Shown here in pieces: positions 12,098 through 22,787 of a stretch of DNA of 60,000 nt. The DNA is taken from the NCBI GenBank assembly GCA_950295325.1, contig OX485803.1:50609554-50669553 (forward strand), given 5' to 3'. Within the stretch, counting starts at the first letter, position 1, and every line of letters begins with the position of its first letter. Source of the DNA: Polytrichum commune. Taxonomy: Eukaryota; Streptophyta; Polytrichopsida; Polytrichales; Polytrichaceae. The position numbers and the translations under genes were made by a program. The notes beneath the pieces are model-generated. The model saw nothing but the letters and a program-made list of their open reading frames with translations, had not been told where the DNA came from and did not search any database.

Positions 12098-13219
12098 GTT
12101 GTGGTTGTTGTATTTTGATATGTTTCAACTTCCTTGTATTCCGTGCGTCATGTGTGCATGTGCTTCTTATGGCTCACCTTTGCTTGCTTGTTGCTAGAAT
12201 TTGCAGCTAGATTTGGTGTGCATGTGTGCGCATCCAACTTTGTGCTTGGTGAGGGAGCAAAGCTCTGCCCAACTACAACCATCCCAAAATTCAAAAAAAT
12301 AAAAATATTTGTATGATTACGAAGTCTATTGGTTGTAGTACTAGAATGGATGCCAATCTATGAGTTGATATAGTATAGAAGGTTATGCTTAGCATTCAAC
12401 GTTAGCAATTGCACTTAACCCATAATTTTTATGTTTGTATGAATATCTCTTGTAGGTATGAATATATTCTAAAGGAGTACTATTGTATAGGGAGCCACCC
12501 CTTTTGAAGAAGCAAAGAATAATATTGGGACACTATTATTGGAACTCAATAGGAGTAGAGATGAGATTGCATCTACACAAAGGCGTATGAACAATGCTTG
12601 GAGTGAGATGGCCATCCATACCCCTTGCCTTAGCTTGCTCTTTATAGCTCATTTTTAACTTTGTTCTCACAAACAATATGGGATAACTCTTCTCCCATTA
12701 CGGACTAGCCTTGTAGGCTTATTACAATCTCATTCTTTCTAGTATTACATTTCTATGACTACGAGCAATCTAATGCTCCATCTTCAACAATTGTTGTTAC
12801 TAAGTAGATGGAAGATTGTTCTACTAAATATTGTATTTAGTGTCATATGATATTTTATGTCATTGCGATAACTTTTCTGATGAGATTTCTCATTAATAAG
12901 TGTACAAATAGTGTCATGAATGATGGGTGAAAATTTTAAGTTCATCCATTCGCCAAGACCCTACTTGCTCTTGTCACACACTCTTCTCTAGGTTGCGCCT
13001 CCACCTTAAAGACTCCTCATGTGCTTGAGAGTTTGCTTGATGCGATGATTTCGTAGCATGGTACACAAATAATTCCAATGTAAAATAACTTATTTCCTCA
13101 TATTTTGATATTGGATTTGTTGGCAACTAGGGTATCAGGCATTTTCAACTTCTGATCACATGTCTGGTAGGGTTTGAGTTGTTGCATCAATGTTAGTACT
13201 GTTACTTGAAGGTGAGGGT
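12098..13219. other. Non-coding interval
   Basis: No coding region is recognised. A short motif near 12830 (ATATTGTATTTAGTGTCAT) resembles the terminal sequence of the MITE at 6112-6334 and is probably a fragment of that family. Confidence 0.5.
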
Positions 13220-14120
13220 GTAAAGATTTTGGAACATTTGTAGGTGTTGGAAGTAGAAGGAAGAATTAAGCCGAGCAGTTATTGAGAGTTCCTTGAGGGA
13301 TCTTCAAATCGTTCTCTGAATTCCCCCCATTGGCTCTATTTTCACCAGTGGAGGTCAACTGAGTGAGGAATTTCGTGCTCCATTCGAGTGAGAAAATATC
13401 ATTGAGATCAACGTTCAGGGTTGTCATTATTCATGTAGATGCATCAGGATGCCGAAGTTTCCTTGCTATGTTCGATCCTTTTCTTCTTGCATGTTTCCTT
13501 CCTTGACCTCAATTTTGATGGGTTTATGAGTTTTTATGCAATATAATTTTACTGTCAGCTGTTAGTATGAATAATGTCAAGGCCATGTTCTGGACCATTC
13601 GCAGGTGCTCGAAGTAGGATGAAGAATAATCGATCCTATCAGGTCATTGAACACCCCTCGAAGATTTTTCACTCTTCTTTCTGAATCTTCTCTTTGAAAA
13701 TCAAAGTTTCGCCTCTGTTTCGCCCGTTATGAGAGCAGCTGGGTGAGGGTAATACGTTCGAATTCGAATTTCAAGCTTTCCACTTTTCATGCGAATCATG
13801 AGGATTCGCAAGTTTCATTGCGCTCTTTGTCTTGTTTCACTTTGCCTTGGCTTCAATTTTGGCGGATATACAACTTTTTGTGCAACAAAAAATGATCCCA
13901 ATAGTAGATAGACACCCAACGACTGTATTCTGGACCATTTGCATGTGTTGGAAGTAGCATAGAGTACTAATCGAAGCAGGTTCTATAGAGTTCACTGTTC
14001 ATGTATATTATCAGCATTCCCAAATTTCCTTTCATTCTTTGCTCCAGTAATTTCTCTTCGCATGTTTCTTCCTTGACCTCAATGTCGACAAGAATGGCGG
14101 GTCCATAAGTTTCAATGCAA
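13220..14120. repeat. Three diverged tandem units of about 340-360 bp
   Basis: The landmark GGA(A/C)CATT(T/C)G followed by GTG(T/C)T(T/G/C)GAAGTAG occurs at about 13231, 13591 and 13931. Each copy is followed at similar distance by a TTTC(C/A)TTCCTTGACCTCAAT-like or CTTGGCTTCAATTTTG block. Units differ by many substitutions and indels, so the duplication is old. The class of the parent element is unknown. Confidence 0.65.
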
Positions 14121-14434
14121 TAAAGTATATGTATATATATAGTGAATGATTGAAATTTGGATGAAAAGGCACTTAGTAAGTGTCCGTAATTGGAACACTG
14201 TAACTCAATAATTTCAAAAAAAAATACAAGGAATGACAAATAATGTTAGGTTAACTTTTAGTGTTGGTGACACTACACCAGGCTTTACAATTGCATTGAG
14301 CAAGATAATGAAAATTGGTGACACTAAATACAATATATGGTGTAGTGGTATTATAGTAGTTGCCATGTAGCTATGTAGCCCAAAAGGAGTAAGTAGGCCA
14401 AGATAAGGGTCATTGTTTGCTACCACCGAGAAGA
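14121..14434. repeat. MITE-like remnant with GTGACACTA motifs
   Basis: GTTGGTGACACTACACC (14265) and TTGGTGACACTAAATACAAT (14314) are repeated ends related to the MITE at 6112-6334. Boundaries are not resolved. Confidence 0.45.
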
Positions 14435-14630
14435 GTCGTTAGCAGGGTTGTTTTTTCACAAAGTTTTTACCCGTCCACGTCCCAAAACCTCGAATTGAAA
14501 GGCAAAAAAAATTGCAACCCGTCCCAAAACTGGTAATTTCAAAACCAACCCGTCCATGGAATGGTTGAAGAAAAAACAACCCGTCCCAAAACCGGTAATT
14601 TCTAAACCAACCCGTCCATGAAAAGGTTAA

Positions 14631-15881
14631 CCCCTAAAGGACCGGGGGTGTTTTAGCTTAGGTCATGTTTTCTTGATTAGCTCTTGTAGCAAGCTCAATT
14701 TCTTATTAGAGTGGGGTAATTTTCACGATCGGCACTGTTGAAACTAAAGAAGACTTACATAGCTTGTTTATGAAAAAAAGATCAACAAGATCGCACAATT
14801 TCTGAGAAATTGCCACCGTTGAGAAGATTGATGGAAATTGTTCGGGCAGGGGGTACTTCGTACTTATGCTGGAATCAGATTGCTTAGAAGTGCTCCAAAA
14901 CATCTAAATGTTTTACCACATGTAAAGAACATTATGACCCTCATGTGGAATTTTTTTCGTCAAATTCTGAGGTGTGGAAAAAAAGATATGGGACTTTGAA
15001 GTCTCCAAGCAATGAGATTGGGCCCAAAAACTGAAAACTCAAAGAATTCGCCAAAAATCCAATCCTTCATCATTTTCTGATCGAAAAAGACCATTGGATC
15101 CATCTCGCAAAAACAGTCAGGGTCCTCTCCTCGCAAATTTGGGCTTCTTTGGAACAATCTCATCCAATTTGCACTTTTCTACAATCAAAAGCCCCTTGGG
15201 GGCCTTACGGTCCTTAGAAGTGCTCCAAAACATCTAAAATTTTTACCACATGTAAAGAACATTATGACCCTCATGTGGAATTTTTTTCGTCAAATTCTAA
15301 GGTGTGGAAAAAAAGATATGGGACTCTGAAGTCTCCAAGCAATGAGATTGGGCCCAAAAACTGAAAACTCAAAGAATTCGCCAAAAATCCAATCCTTCAT
15401 CATTTTCTGATTGGAAAAGACCATTGGATCCATCTCGCAAAAACAGTCAGGGTCCTCTCCTCGCAAATTTGGGCTTCTTTGGAACAATCTCATCCAATTT
15501 GCACTTTTCTACAATCAAAAGCCCCTTGGGGGCCTTACGGTCCTTAGAAGTGCTCCAAAACATCTAAAATTTTTACCACATGTAAAGAACATTATGACCC
15601 TCATGTGGAATTTTTTTCGTCAAATTCTAAGGTGTGGAAAAAAAGATATGGGACTCTGAAGTCTCCAAGCAATGAGATTGGGCCCAAAAACTGAAAACTC
15701 AAAGAATTCGCCAAAAATCCAATCCTTCATCATTTTCCAATCGGAAAAGACCATTGGATCCATCTCGCAAAAACAGCCAGGGTCCTCTCCCCGCAAATTT
15801 GGGCTTTTTTGGAACAATCTCATCCAATTTGAACTTTTCTACAATCAAAAGCCCCCTGGGGGCCTTACGGTCCTTTAGGGG
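14631..15881. mobile_element. TTAA-flanked inverted-repeat element inside the hAT copy
   Basis: The ends are CCCCTAAAGGACCG and its exact reverse complement CGGTCCTTTAGGGG, and TTAA sits immediately outside both (14627-14630, 15882-15885). The related hAT copy from 58912 runs from AAGGTTAA directly into the next hAT sequence, showing that this piece is an insertion. Most of it is a threefold tandem repeat. TTAA with CCC-initial ends is the pattern of piggyBac-type elements, but no transposase is present and other TTAA-targeting families are possible. Confidence 0.75.
14884..15873. repeat. Three tandem 330-bp units
   Basis: TTAGAAGTGCTCCAAAACAT begins each unit at 14884, 15214 and 15544. Units are almost identical, with a handful of substitutions (for example TGATCG, TGATTG and CAATCG near 15079, 15409 and 15739). 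Because 330 is a multiple of three, each unit carries the same 67-codon minus-strand open frame, which is a consequence of the repeat rather than evidence of a gene. Confidence 0.95.
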
Positions 15882-16100
15882 TTAAAGGAAAAAACAAATC
15901 GATAAAGATAACCCGAAAGATGTCGGCATGTGATTGGTGCACTTGCCACTTGGAAACAATAGTATCTTACTATCTTCGTTCATTTCTGCTTTTCCTATTA
16001 TAATTACCAATTTGCCAGCCTGCCACTGCCCCATTTTGTCTGTTTGTCCACAGATTAGTTCAGAGAAACTGAACTAGACTCAGTCACTCAAACTCAGTCA

Positions 16101-16328
16101 CTCAAACTCAACCGGTTCATTTGAAACTAACTCGAATTCAAGAAGTTGGAGAGTGCCGCTGGAACAATCTCCTCCTGCAATCTTGAACTTCAACAGGTGT
16201 TTTCTCAAACTCAACCGGTTCATTTGAAACTAACTCGAATTCAAGAAGTTGAAGAGTGCCGCTGGAACAATCTTCTCCTGCAATCTTGAACTTCAACAGG
16301 TGTTTTCTCAAACTCAACCGGTTCATTT
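16101..16328. repeat. 103-bp direct repeat inside hAT copy A
   Basis: CTCAAACTCAACCGGTTCAT recurs at 16101, 16204 and 16307, so two full 103-bp units and the start of a third are present with very few differences. It contains the phrase GAAGTTG(G/A)AGAGTGCCGCTG in each full unit. Confidence 0.9.
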
Positions 16329-16626
16329 GACGACTGCAATCAAGTTATCTCTCACCGGTCTCTCAGTTGCTTAAGCTTTCAGTTGCATATGTTCGATTCA
16401 TTAGCATCCTAAATCTTGAGAGTCTTATTCCTCTCTTTCGTTGTGGGTTGACTGTAGATTCGAGGGCTGTGCAGGAAATTTCTGTCAATTTGAGTTAAAC
16501 CCTAGCAAATTGCAGGGTTGAGCTTGTAAGTTGTTGGGTCAATGTATGAGTAGATATTTGAGCCTTACATGTGCCTAAGATGGTGGAAGCGTTGTCTTTC
16601 CAGAGTGGTCAATCAATTGGCCTGGT

Positions 16627-16863
16627 TTGAGTAACTTGTGGAGGAGAGTTATGGTGATTCCAGTGAGCACTGCAATATGTGAGAGGGGTTTTTCTAAACA
16701 AAACCTAATCAAAAGTCATCTACGTACCTGTTTGAAGTTGGAAACTTTGGATGCTTTGATGCACATTTCATGTGCAAATATTCCAGTTGAAAACATCGAT
16801 TGGAATGCAGTGATGCTTGTTTGGAGAAACATGAAGGATAGGAGAATTCATCCACTTCTTTGA
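16627..16863 (+). pseudogene. hAT transposase C-terminal dimerisation domain fragment
   Basis: The frame encodes IPVSTAICERGFSKQNLIKS followed by LKLETLDALMHIS and a C-terminal WNAVMLVWRNMKDRR. The S-x3-CERGFS-x-QN-x-IK block and the following L-x2-L-x-ALM-x-I helix are characteristic of the hAT C-terminal dimerisation region (the ZNF862-like type). In active elements this part packs transposase into oligomers. Only about 78 codons remain; the upstream sequence is not open, so this is a relic of the autonomous parent. The homologous stretch at about 59424-59608 is interrupted differently. Confidence 0.85.
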
Positions 16864-17286
16864 AGGGTAAGTAGCTCTTTATTTTTAAACTTTTAAACAT
16901 GTTTATATATACTAATTCTTATTCAATTACTAAGTTTACCTTCAATTGGAATCTTTGACATTATGTTAAAAAGGTTCTAAATTTTGTGGTTGATGAATTA
17001 ATGTATGCAGGTGAATCAAGCACTTCAAGATTGATAGTTTGATTGGGTATTAGTGGTTTGATTGCATTATGCTTATATTCACATGTCATATATGACATAA
17101 CGTAATTGATATTTGTACCAATTTTTTTAATTAAAAAATATTATTTTTAGAACCCGTCCAAAGTGAATTTGACACGTCCCAAAACCGGTTCATTTTCTAA
17201 GAACCCGTCCACTGGAAATGTTTTTTTTTATGAACATGTCCCTAGACATGTTAGGGACCTTGTGAAAAAACACCCCTGGTCGTTAG

Positions 17287-19783
17287 CTTGGATGGAGTGG
17301 TAACCACCTGAGGAACTCGGTAGCTAGGTCTAAAGGAAATTCCCAGTAGGCCAGAAGACGTGGGGTCGGTTAAGAAGCAGGCTTTTTCCTTTCCCGATGA
17401 CTAGTAGCCTCTTTGCTACGGTGAAGTGCATTGATTTACACACCCATGTGAATTCTTTCTTCTGTAGGGTTCGTGAAAAAGTGAAATCTTTATGTGAAAC
17501 GCATTTATGTTGGTGCCTTTACATTTTGAAGTGCATATGAAGACTCCAACCTTGAACATTGGGTGCCATAAATACTTGGTCCCTAAAGTGGTGACAATTC
17601 TCCAAAAGTGCAAATAGGGAGAATATTCCCAGCGTCATAAACTAATATCATTCAAGTGGTGCGGTCCTCAAACTTGAATAAGCAATTGATTCGTTACTTA
17701 GATGGTAAGTTAGTATACTACATTGCATATTCCAATCAGTGAGGGTGGAACTACTTCAAGTCAGATGCATAAGGTAGAAATGCCATAACCCGTTAACCAC
17801 CTCTAGTTGTGCACTAGACCACCGTCATAATGGTGAAGTGCCATTTTTAAAACTGATCATGGCTCGGCAGCAACTTCAATGCATGTACATTTAGTGAACC
17901 TAATGGGAGTCAATTGTTAATGTACTCATGAGGTAACCGATTTAGGCGATGTTCTGTATGGAAATGTAGATTACCCTGTTTGGTGTAGGGAGAATCTAGT
18001 GAACGAGTAGGGGTTTGGACAACTTTCCACTTTGAAATTTTTTTGTATTTTTTGTAGAGGGAAAAAAATAATGAAACAACTTGTATTCTTCAGGAATCCT
18101 TCTCGTCTATCTTGGAAAATTACCTCATGAATGTCAGACCATATATTCCATGCGAATCACCTTATTTTCACTGGTTATAGTATTTCTACCTTAATCTAGC
18201 CAAATTACATAGTTATCAAAGGCTGAAGTTGCTACTTATTGACACTAAATTCATGACTACGGTGAATTCCACGCCCATTTACCATGGATTTCAAGAAAAT
18301 TAGTGTATGCGTGTGATTAGGATTTGGGCGAACCAACCCATACACTCGTTCTTTGTTGGATGCCTTAACCCTTGCCTCCAAGGAACCAGTGTATGGATTG
18401 GTTCGCCCTGGCCTTGTGATTAATGTGTGCCACATGCTTGTTGGTGAATAGTGTCAAGTGTTGGTACTTTGGTGAACAGTGGCAAGTATTGGTACTTTCA
18501 TGCCAAGTGCCGAGGTGAATAATGCTTCCAAGATCTTTCGATGACACTTATTCATAGCGTAAAGGAATTTCGTATCACCCTCACTACTCTCCCACACTCA
18601 CTAGTTTCTATATTTAGTGTAGTGACGACCACACCACCAGCACCAGTTTGCCACTTGCTCCCTTGCAATCCATGCGACTGGGCAATCATAACCTTGTTGT
18701 CGGGCCAAAGGGGCCTTTCAGTTGCAAGGGTACGGAAGCGTAGCCAGGCAGCCTTCATTGTGAAGAGAGAAGCTGAAAACAAAACATGTGATAATTTGGT
18801 TTTCGCGAAGGATATTGACATAAGCTATAACCAATGTATCACGAGGTGAATGCATGTGCACAAATAATCCACATCAATAATGGTATTAAAGAATCTACCC
18901 ATGGATATCGAGATTGTAATACTAGTCAAATGTTGGTGTTCGATGAGTATGTCAAGGTCAGGGAATCTTTGTGTACACGAATTATTAGTTGACTCGATAC
19001 CATTCTAAACCATACTAATACTAGGGCAGTTATGTCTATGTATGAAGAAGGTTCTTGCATGGTATGTAGATCCAGAATGCATCGTTAACAAAACTACCGT
19101 CAAATTTACACAGATTTTATCGAAATTAAAGTATGTGAAACCCTCATTATAGATACCCAAATGGTATGACAAAAAGAAACGACATCGGTCTATCAAACCC
19201 CTGATAGTAGTCATAACCAATGTTGGATAGGTCTCGCCTTTTTTAGGGTACTTTTTGGGCTTATAATGAATATTTATTATTATATTATTTTAATACTAAT
19301 AAGGTACATGTAGTTGAGAGTACCTTTCTTGTACGTGACATTGCTGGAACTAAATGCCATGTGAGAGCCTTCAAACTTAGGTAAAGATAGCTTAATTACA
19401 CTATGCCATTAGGATGATATTGATCCAATGAATGACATGGGCTTACAAATTTTCTCTCATATTGTGCCCATATTGTGATATCCACCAAGTGTCAACACCG
19501 TTGGTATTACAATTTTGATACTAGCTAGGGAGGTTCTTAAAATCAATTGTTGATATTATGCATTCCCATGTATACCAATCTAACCTTGGTCACAATCAGT
19601 TCTTTCATGCAAGTGGAACCTCGGGTCCATGTGATCGGTGCTTGTGAAAAAATGATAATAGGGTAGACCTTGAAGCATTTCTTGATATGTCTAAAGAATC
19701 ACAAAATGGGGTTGTGATTGAAAATATTACAATGCATGTTATTGTTGCAACTTTAGTTATCAATTTTTTTCCTCGTGACACAC
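17287..19783. other. Non-coding interval between hAT copy A and the 19.8-kb element
   Basis: Mixed AT-rich sequence. Overlapping frames at 18541-18849 (plus) and 18552-18821 (minus) have no recognisable domain and cannot be told apart as genes. No tRNA, terminal repeats or LTR ends were recognised. Confidence 0.5.
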
Positions 19784-19793
19784 ACAACATAAC

Positions 19794-20364
19794 CAGCGAC
19801 GCTATCTTGTGAGCGGTGAGCAGTGAGCGGCGAGCGGTGAGCAGAAAATTTGATTTTTAAAAAAAAAAATCAGAATATTTGACTTAATTCTTACACCGAG
19901 TAGGACTCTTCGTATAGTTTCTTTACAAATATGACTAAAAGTAGATGGTACGTTTAACTGTGGATGGTGCCTATAACCGTGGAGTGGAAGAAATTATAAA
20001 CTTTTGAAAAAACCATCCATAAAAAGAAACGGAAGAAAACAAAAAAAAAATTTAGAAAAAAAACTTCCAAAATAATAGGGAACATAAAATAAGGGATAAG
20101 AATGTAAATTAAAATTTTAAGTATTTATCCACGAAAACTCAAAAAAAGGAAAACAGATAATAAAAAAAATGATTTTTTTTTGTCAAGGTCCTTTCGGATC
20201 CGAGACAAGAATATTCTATAGTCACAATTGAGAATAAAAAATAAAGAAAAATGGTCATAGGGTCTATATCATACATTTCATTGAAAAATTTGAAGAATAA
20301 AAATTCAAATTTTCTGCTCACAGCTCACTGCTCACCGCTCACCGCTCACAAGATAGCATTCCTG
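19794..20364. mobile_element. Inverted-repeat element with GTGAGC-rich termini and 10-bp duplication
   Basis: The left end is CAGCGACGCTATCTTGTGAG and the right end, reverse complemented, is CAGGAATGCTATCTTGTGAG. Both continue into iterated GTGAGCGGTGAGC units. The direct repeat ACAACATAAC flanks the element at 19784-19793 and 20365-20374. The interior is A-rich and non-coding. A 9-10 bp duplication suggests a MULE-like element, while the CAG terminus would fit hAT (8 bp), so the superfamily is left open. Related ends occur near 37542 and 22801. Confidence 0.82.
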
Positions 20365-20524
20365 ACAACATAACAAGCTCCACATGAAAGCCACACCCAA
20401 CTCTCTCTAGGATCATATTAGTTTCTTTTGTTTCCACCGTACATATATAACACCATATTCTAGTGCACACAAATTTCTGCACGTGCTAATGGCTCCTTTC
20501 TACACACGTGTATTACCGATTGAA

Positions 20525-22342
20525 TTTGTACTACTTTGATTTATAGTTGGCGCTATCTACTTCAAGTTGTAGATGGTACTTCAACCATGATGATCAATTC
20601 CTATCAGGCCAATTGCACTATGCGTACAATCGTGTGGTTTTATGCAACATTTAAGAGTTGAAGGACCAAAAACCCTCCAAAGGACCTTCACGTGCACAAT
20701 ATTTGCTCTCATGTGGAGGCCACAACATAAGAGCATCCACACTTGTGGAGCCCGGCTCGGGCCACAATAATGGCTACTTGGTGATTTATGTGACAATCCA
20801 AATGCTTACATGCCCAAGTTGCTTGTAGAGCAACCCATTTCACATGCATGGGGAGGCCAACAAGGCATTTAATAAACTCGATATCAACTTTCCTATCCCG
20901 GATGTAGAGAAGGCATCAAAGTTTGTTTACCCCTCCCACCTACTAAGTCCTACATGGCATTGTGATCCTTGGACTCTTAATTTCATCCACTATCTATGCA
21001 TATCATTCATTTTCTAGGCCGTTCATCCGCAACCAGTTTCTTCCCCATCCAACTACCTCCATACATCCTCGTTGCTACTATCGTAATTGTGATGCAACGC
21101 CCCATTTTCACAAGGTAAGTCTTTAGCTTTACTAGCTTAATACCTTAATGCCTTACGCCTTAATCTACATAATGTGATTTACCTTAAACCTTTTGTGCAT
21201 ACCATTATTTAACTTACGGGCATAAAAGACACCGAGCTCTTTTTCCAAAAAGCATCTTATTGGGTTGTCGATACACCACAAAACAAAATCATTGTCATTT
21301 GGTGGTTATCTACAACACACAAGCTAAGAGGTCCCTCCACAATGGTAAAGGTATGAAACAAGAGACTTTTTAAAGGGCGCTTGGCAAGTGTGTTTTCCCC
21401 ATATAAGATTTTGTATAACATAAAATGAAACCCCTTGACATATTATATAATGCACTTACAACCAAGAATATGATGTGGCCTTAGTCCCATTTTAACTTAC
21501 ATTAATCATATAAACTCACATATAGGTTCACATGCAACAAGAATGTATAATATTGACACTAGAGGAGTCCAATCCATGCTTTATGTGATCGAATATAACC
21601 GAACCATTGTCTTATGTTTAACTCATTTGAGTGTCCCTTTGTTAGAGCATTTCAATGGCAAGGACTTTGTAGGCCATGAGAGCGAATATTGTACATGTGA
21701 AGGTCCTTTGGAGGTCTTTTGGTCCTTTAACTCTTAGATGTTGCATAAAACCATTGGAATGTACGTATAGAGAAATTGGCTACATACAAATTGATCATTA
21801 TAGTTAGGGCCGCTTCACACTATGGTTGTTCAAGTCGAGAGGCCGTGGGATTGAATGGCCAAACTTTGTTGAGAGTCCAAAGAAATGGGTTGAAAATAAC
21901 CAAAAATATATAGAAATTGGAGCCTCCAGCCAGGCATAGTGTGAATCCTCCAAAGGCCAAGCCCAAAGTCCAAAGGAAGAAGGAGCATCCCATATTATTC
22001 CTCGTCCAGAAGAACCCCTCCAAAGTGACAATCAAGATCTTGTCAGTTTTTTTTATTTTTTTATGAAAAGAATCGACGGCCTCTCGACCATAGTTTTGGG
22101 TTTTCATTTCAGTCCCACCCAAACTTCCTTCGAGAGTCTGTTGCCTTGGTCAAAAAGTACTACCATGTAGGCATTTTAAATTGCGACGACCTTTGGAATT
22201 TGGCCTCTAGTGTGAAGGGTCATGAGGCCGAGTTCTTGGTTCTTGCAATCTTATTGGTGGAAATCGATGGCCTCTCGACCTTCGGCCATAGTGTGAAGTG
22301 ACACTTAAAGTGTCAACTACAACTTGAGGTAGTACAAATTGG
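20525..22342. mobile_element. Long-inverted-repeat DNA element, interrupted by a MITE
   Basis: The left arm (about 20525-20720) reads TTTGTACTACT, ATGATCAATT, GGTTTTATGCAAC and AAAGGACCTTCACGTG. The right arm carries the reverse complements in mirrored order: CATGTGAAGGTCCTTT, GTTGCATAAAACC, AATTGATCAT (to 21806) and, beyond the inserted MITE, GTAGTACAAATT (about 22340). The left arm contains an extra block of roughly 38 bp. Arms over 100 bp around a non-coding centre fit a MULE-type or foldback element. Outer boundaries and target duplication are not resolved. Confidence 0.65.
21807..22304. mobile_element. PIF/Harbinger-like MITE, copy B
   Basis: The ends are GGGCCGCTTCACACTATGG and CCATAGTGTGAAGTGACAC, flanked by TTA at 21804-21806 and 22305-22307. 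It shares the CTTCACAC terminus with the copies at 4498-5062 and about 58340-58874. It inserted into the right arm of the long-inverted-repeat element, since the arm sequence resumes at 22305. Open frames on its minus strand show no domain. Confidence 0.82.
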
Positions 22343-22533
22343 AAAAAATTGTTCCACATGCCCAATAAGGTTGAAAATAAAGCTGGGAGTTGGCATATCA
22401 GTGGAACGGAGCATATTTGTTGCACGTGGCTTGCTCAAATACAACAGACTCTTATGCATTGATTTGCTCTATCTACTTTTGAAGACAAAGACAAAAAGAA
22501 CATGCAATAATAAACAAAAAGCTTTGTTGAATA

Positions 22534-22785
22534 ACATTGAGGCAGGAGGTGCAACAACTTCATTGGTTTTGCATGCATATGAAAGGTTAAATATTTCAAA
22601 AGGTTGGGAAAGGCACGGGGGAGGAGCACTCCAATTTACTCTATTTTGCATGCTCCTAGATTTAAGCATGCAAAATAGAGTAAATTGGAGTGCTCCTCCC
22701 CCGTGCCTTTCCCAACCTTTTGAAATATTTAACCTTTCGTATGCATGCAAATCCGACAAAGTTGTTGCACCTCCTACCTCAATGT
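22534..22785. repeat. 252-bp near-perfect palindrome (foldback MITE)
   Basis: The arm 22534-22655 (ACATTGAGGCAGGAGGTGCA... to ...TTTTGCATGC) is mirrored almost base for base by 22664-22785, with an 8-bp spacer. It is flanked by TA on both sides. A transcript across it would fold into a stem of about 120 bp, so it could give rise to small RNAs. Confidence 0.9.
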
Positions 22786-22787
22786 TA

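Larger units (their letters stand above)
14443..17278 (+). mobile_element. hAT element copy A with 8-bp target duplication
   Basis: Terminal inverted repeats CAGGGTTGTTTTTTCACAA (left) and CAGGGGTGTTTTTTCACAA (reverse complement of the right end) are flanked by GTCGTTAG at 14435-14442 and 17279-17286. The CAGGG terminus and 8-bp duplication are diagnostic of hAT. Subterminal sequence is full of repeated CCCGTCCA and CCCAAAACCGG motifs on both sides, as expected for hAT transposase binding regions. The only coding trace is the C-terminal dimerisation domain at 16627-16863; the zinc finger and catalytic part are missing. A 1251-bp foreign element sits at 14631-15881. Relatives lie at 51720-52438 and from 58912 onward. 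Confidence 0.93.

Noticed and set aside
14960-15823. Three 67-codon minus-strand frames of nearly identical sequence
   Set aside because: They are copies of one frame in the 330-bp tandem repeat; no domain recognised.
14884-15873. Possible CRISPR-like array
   Set aside because: Units are head-to-tail copies of 330 bp with no unique spacers, inside a plant transposon.
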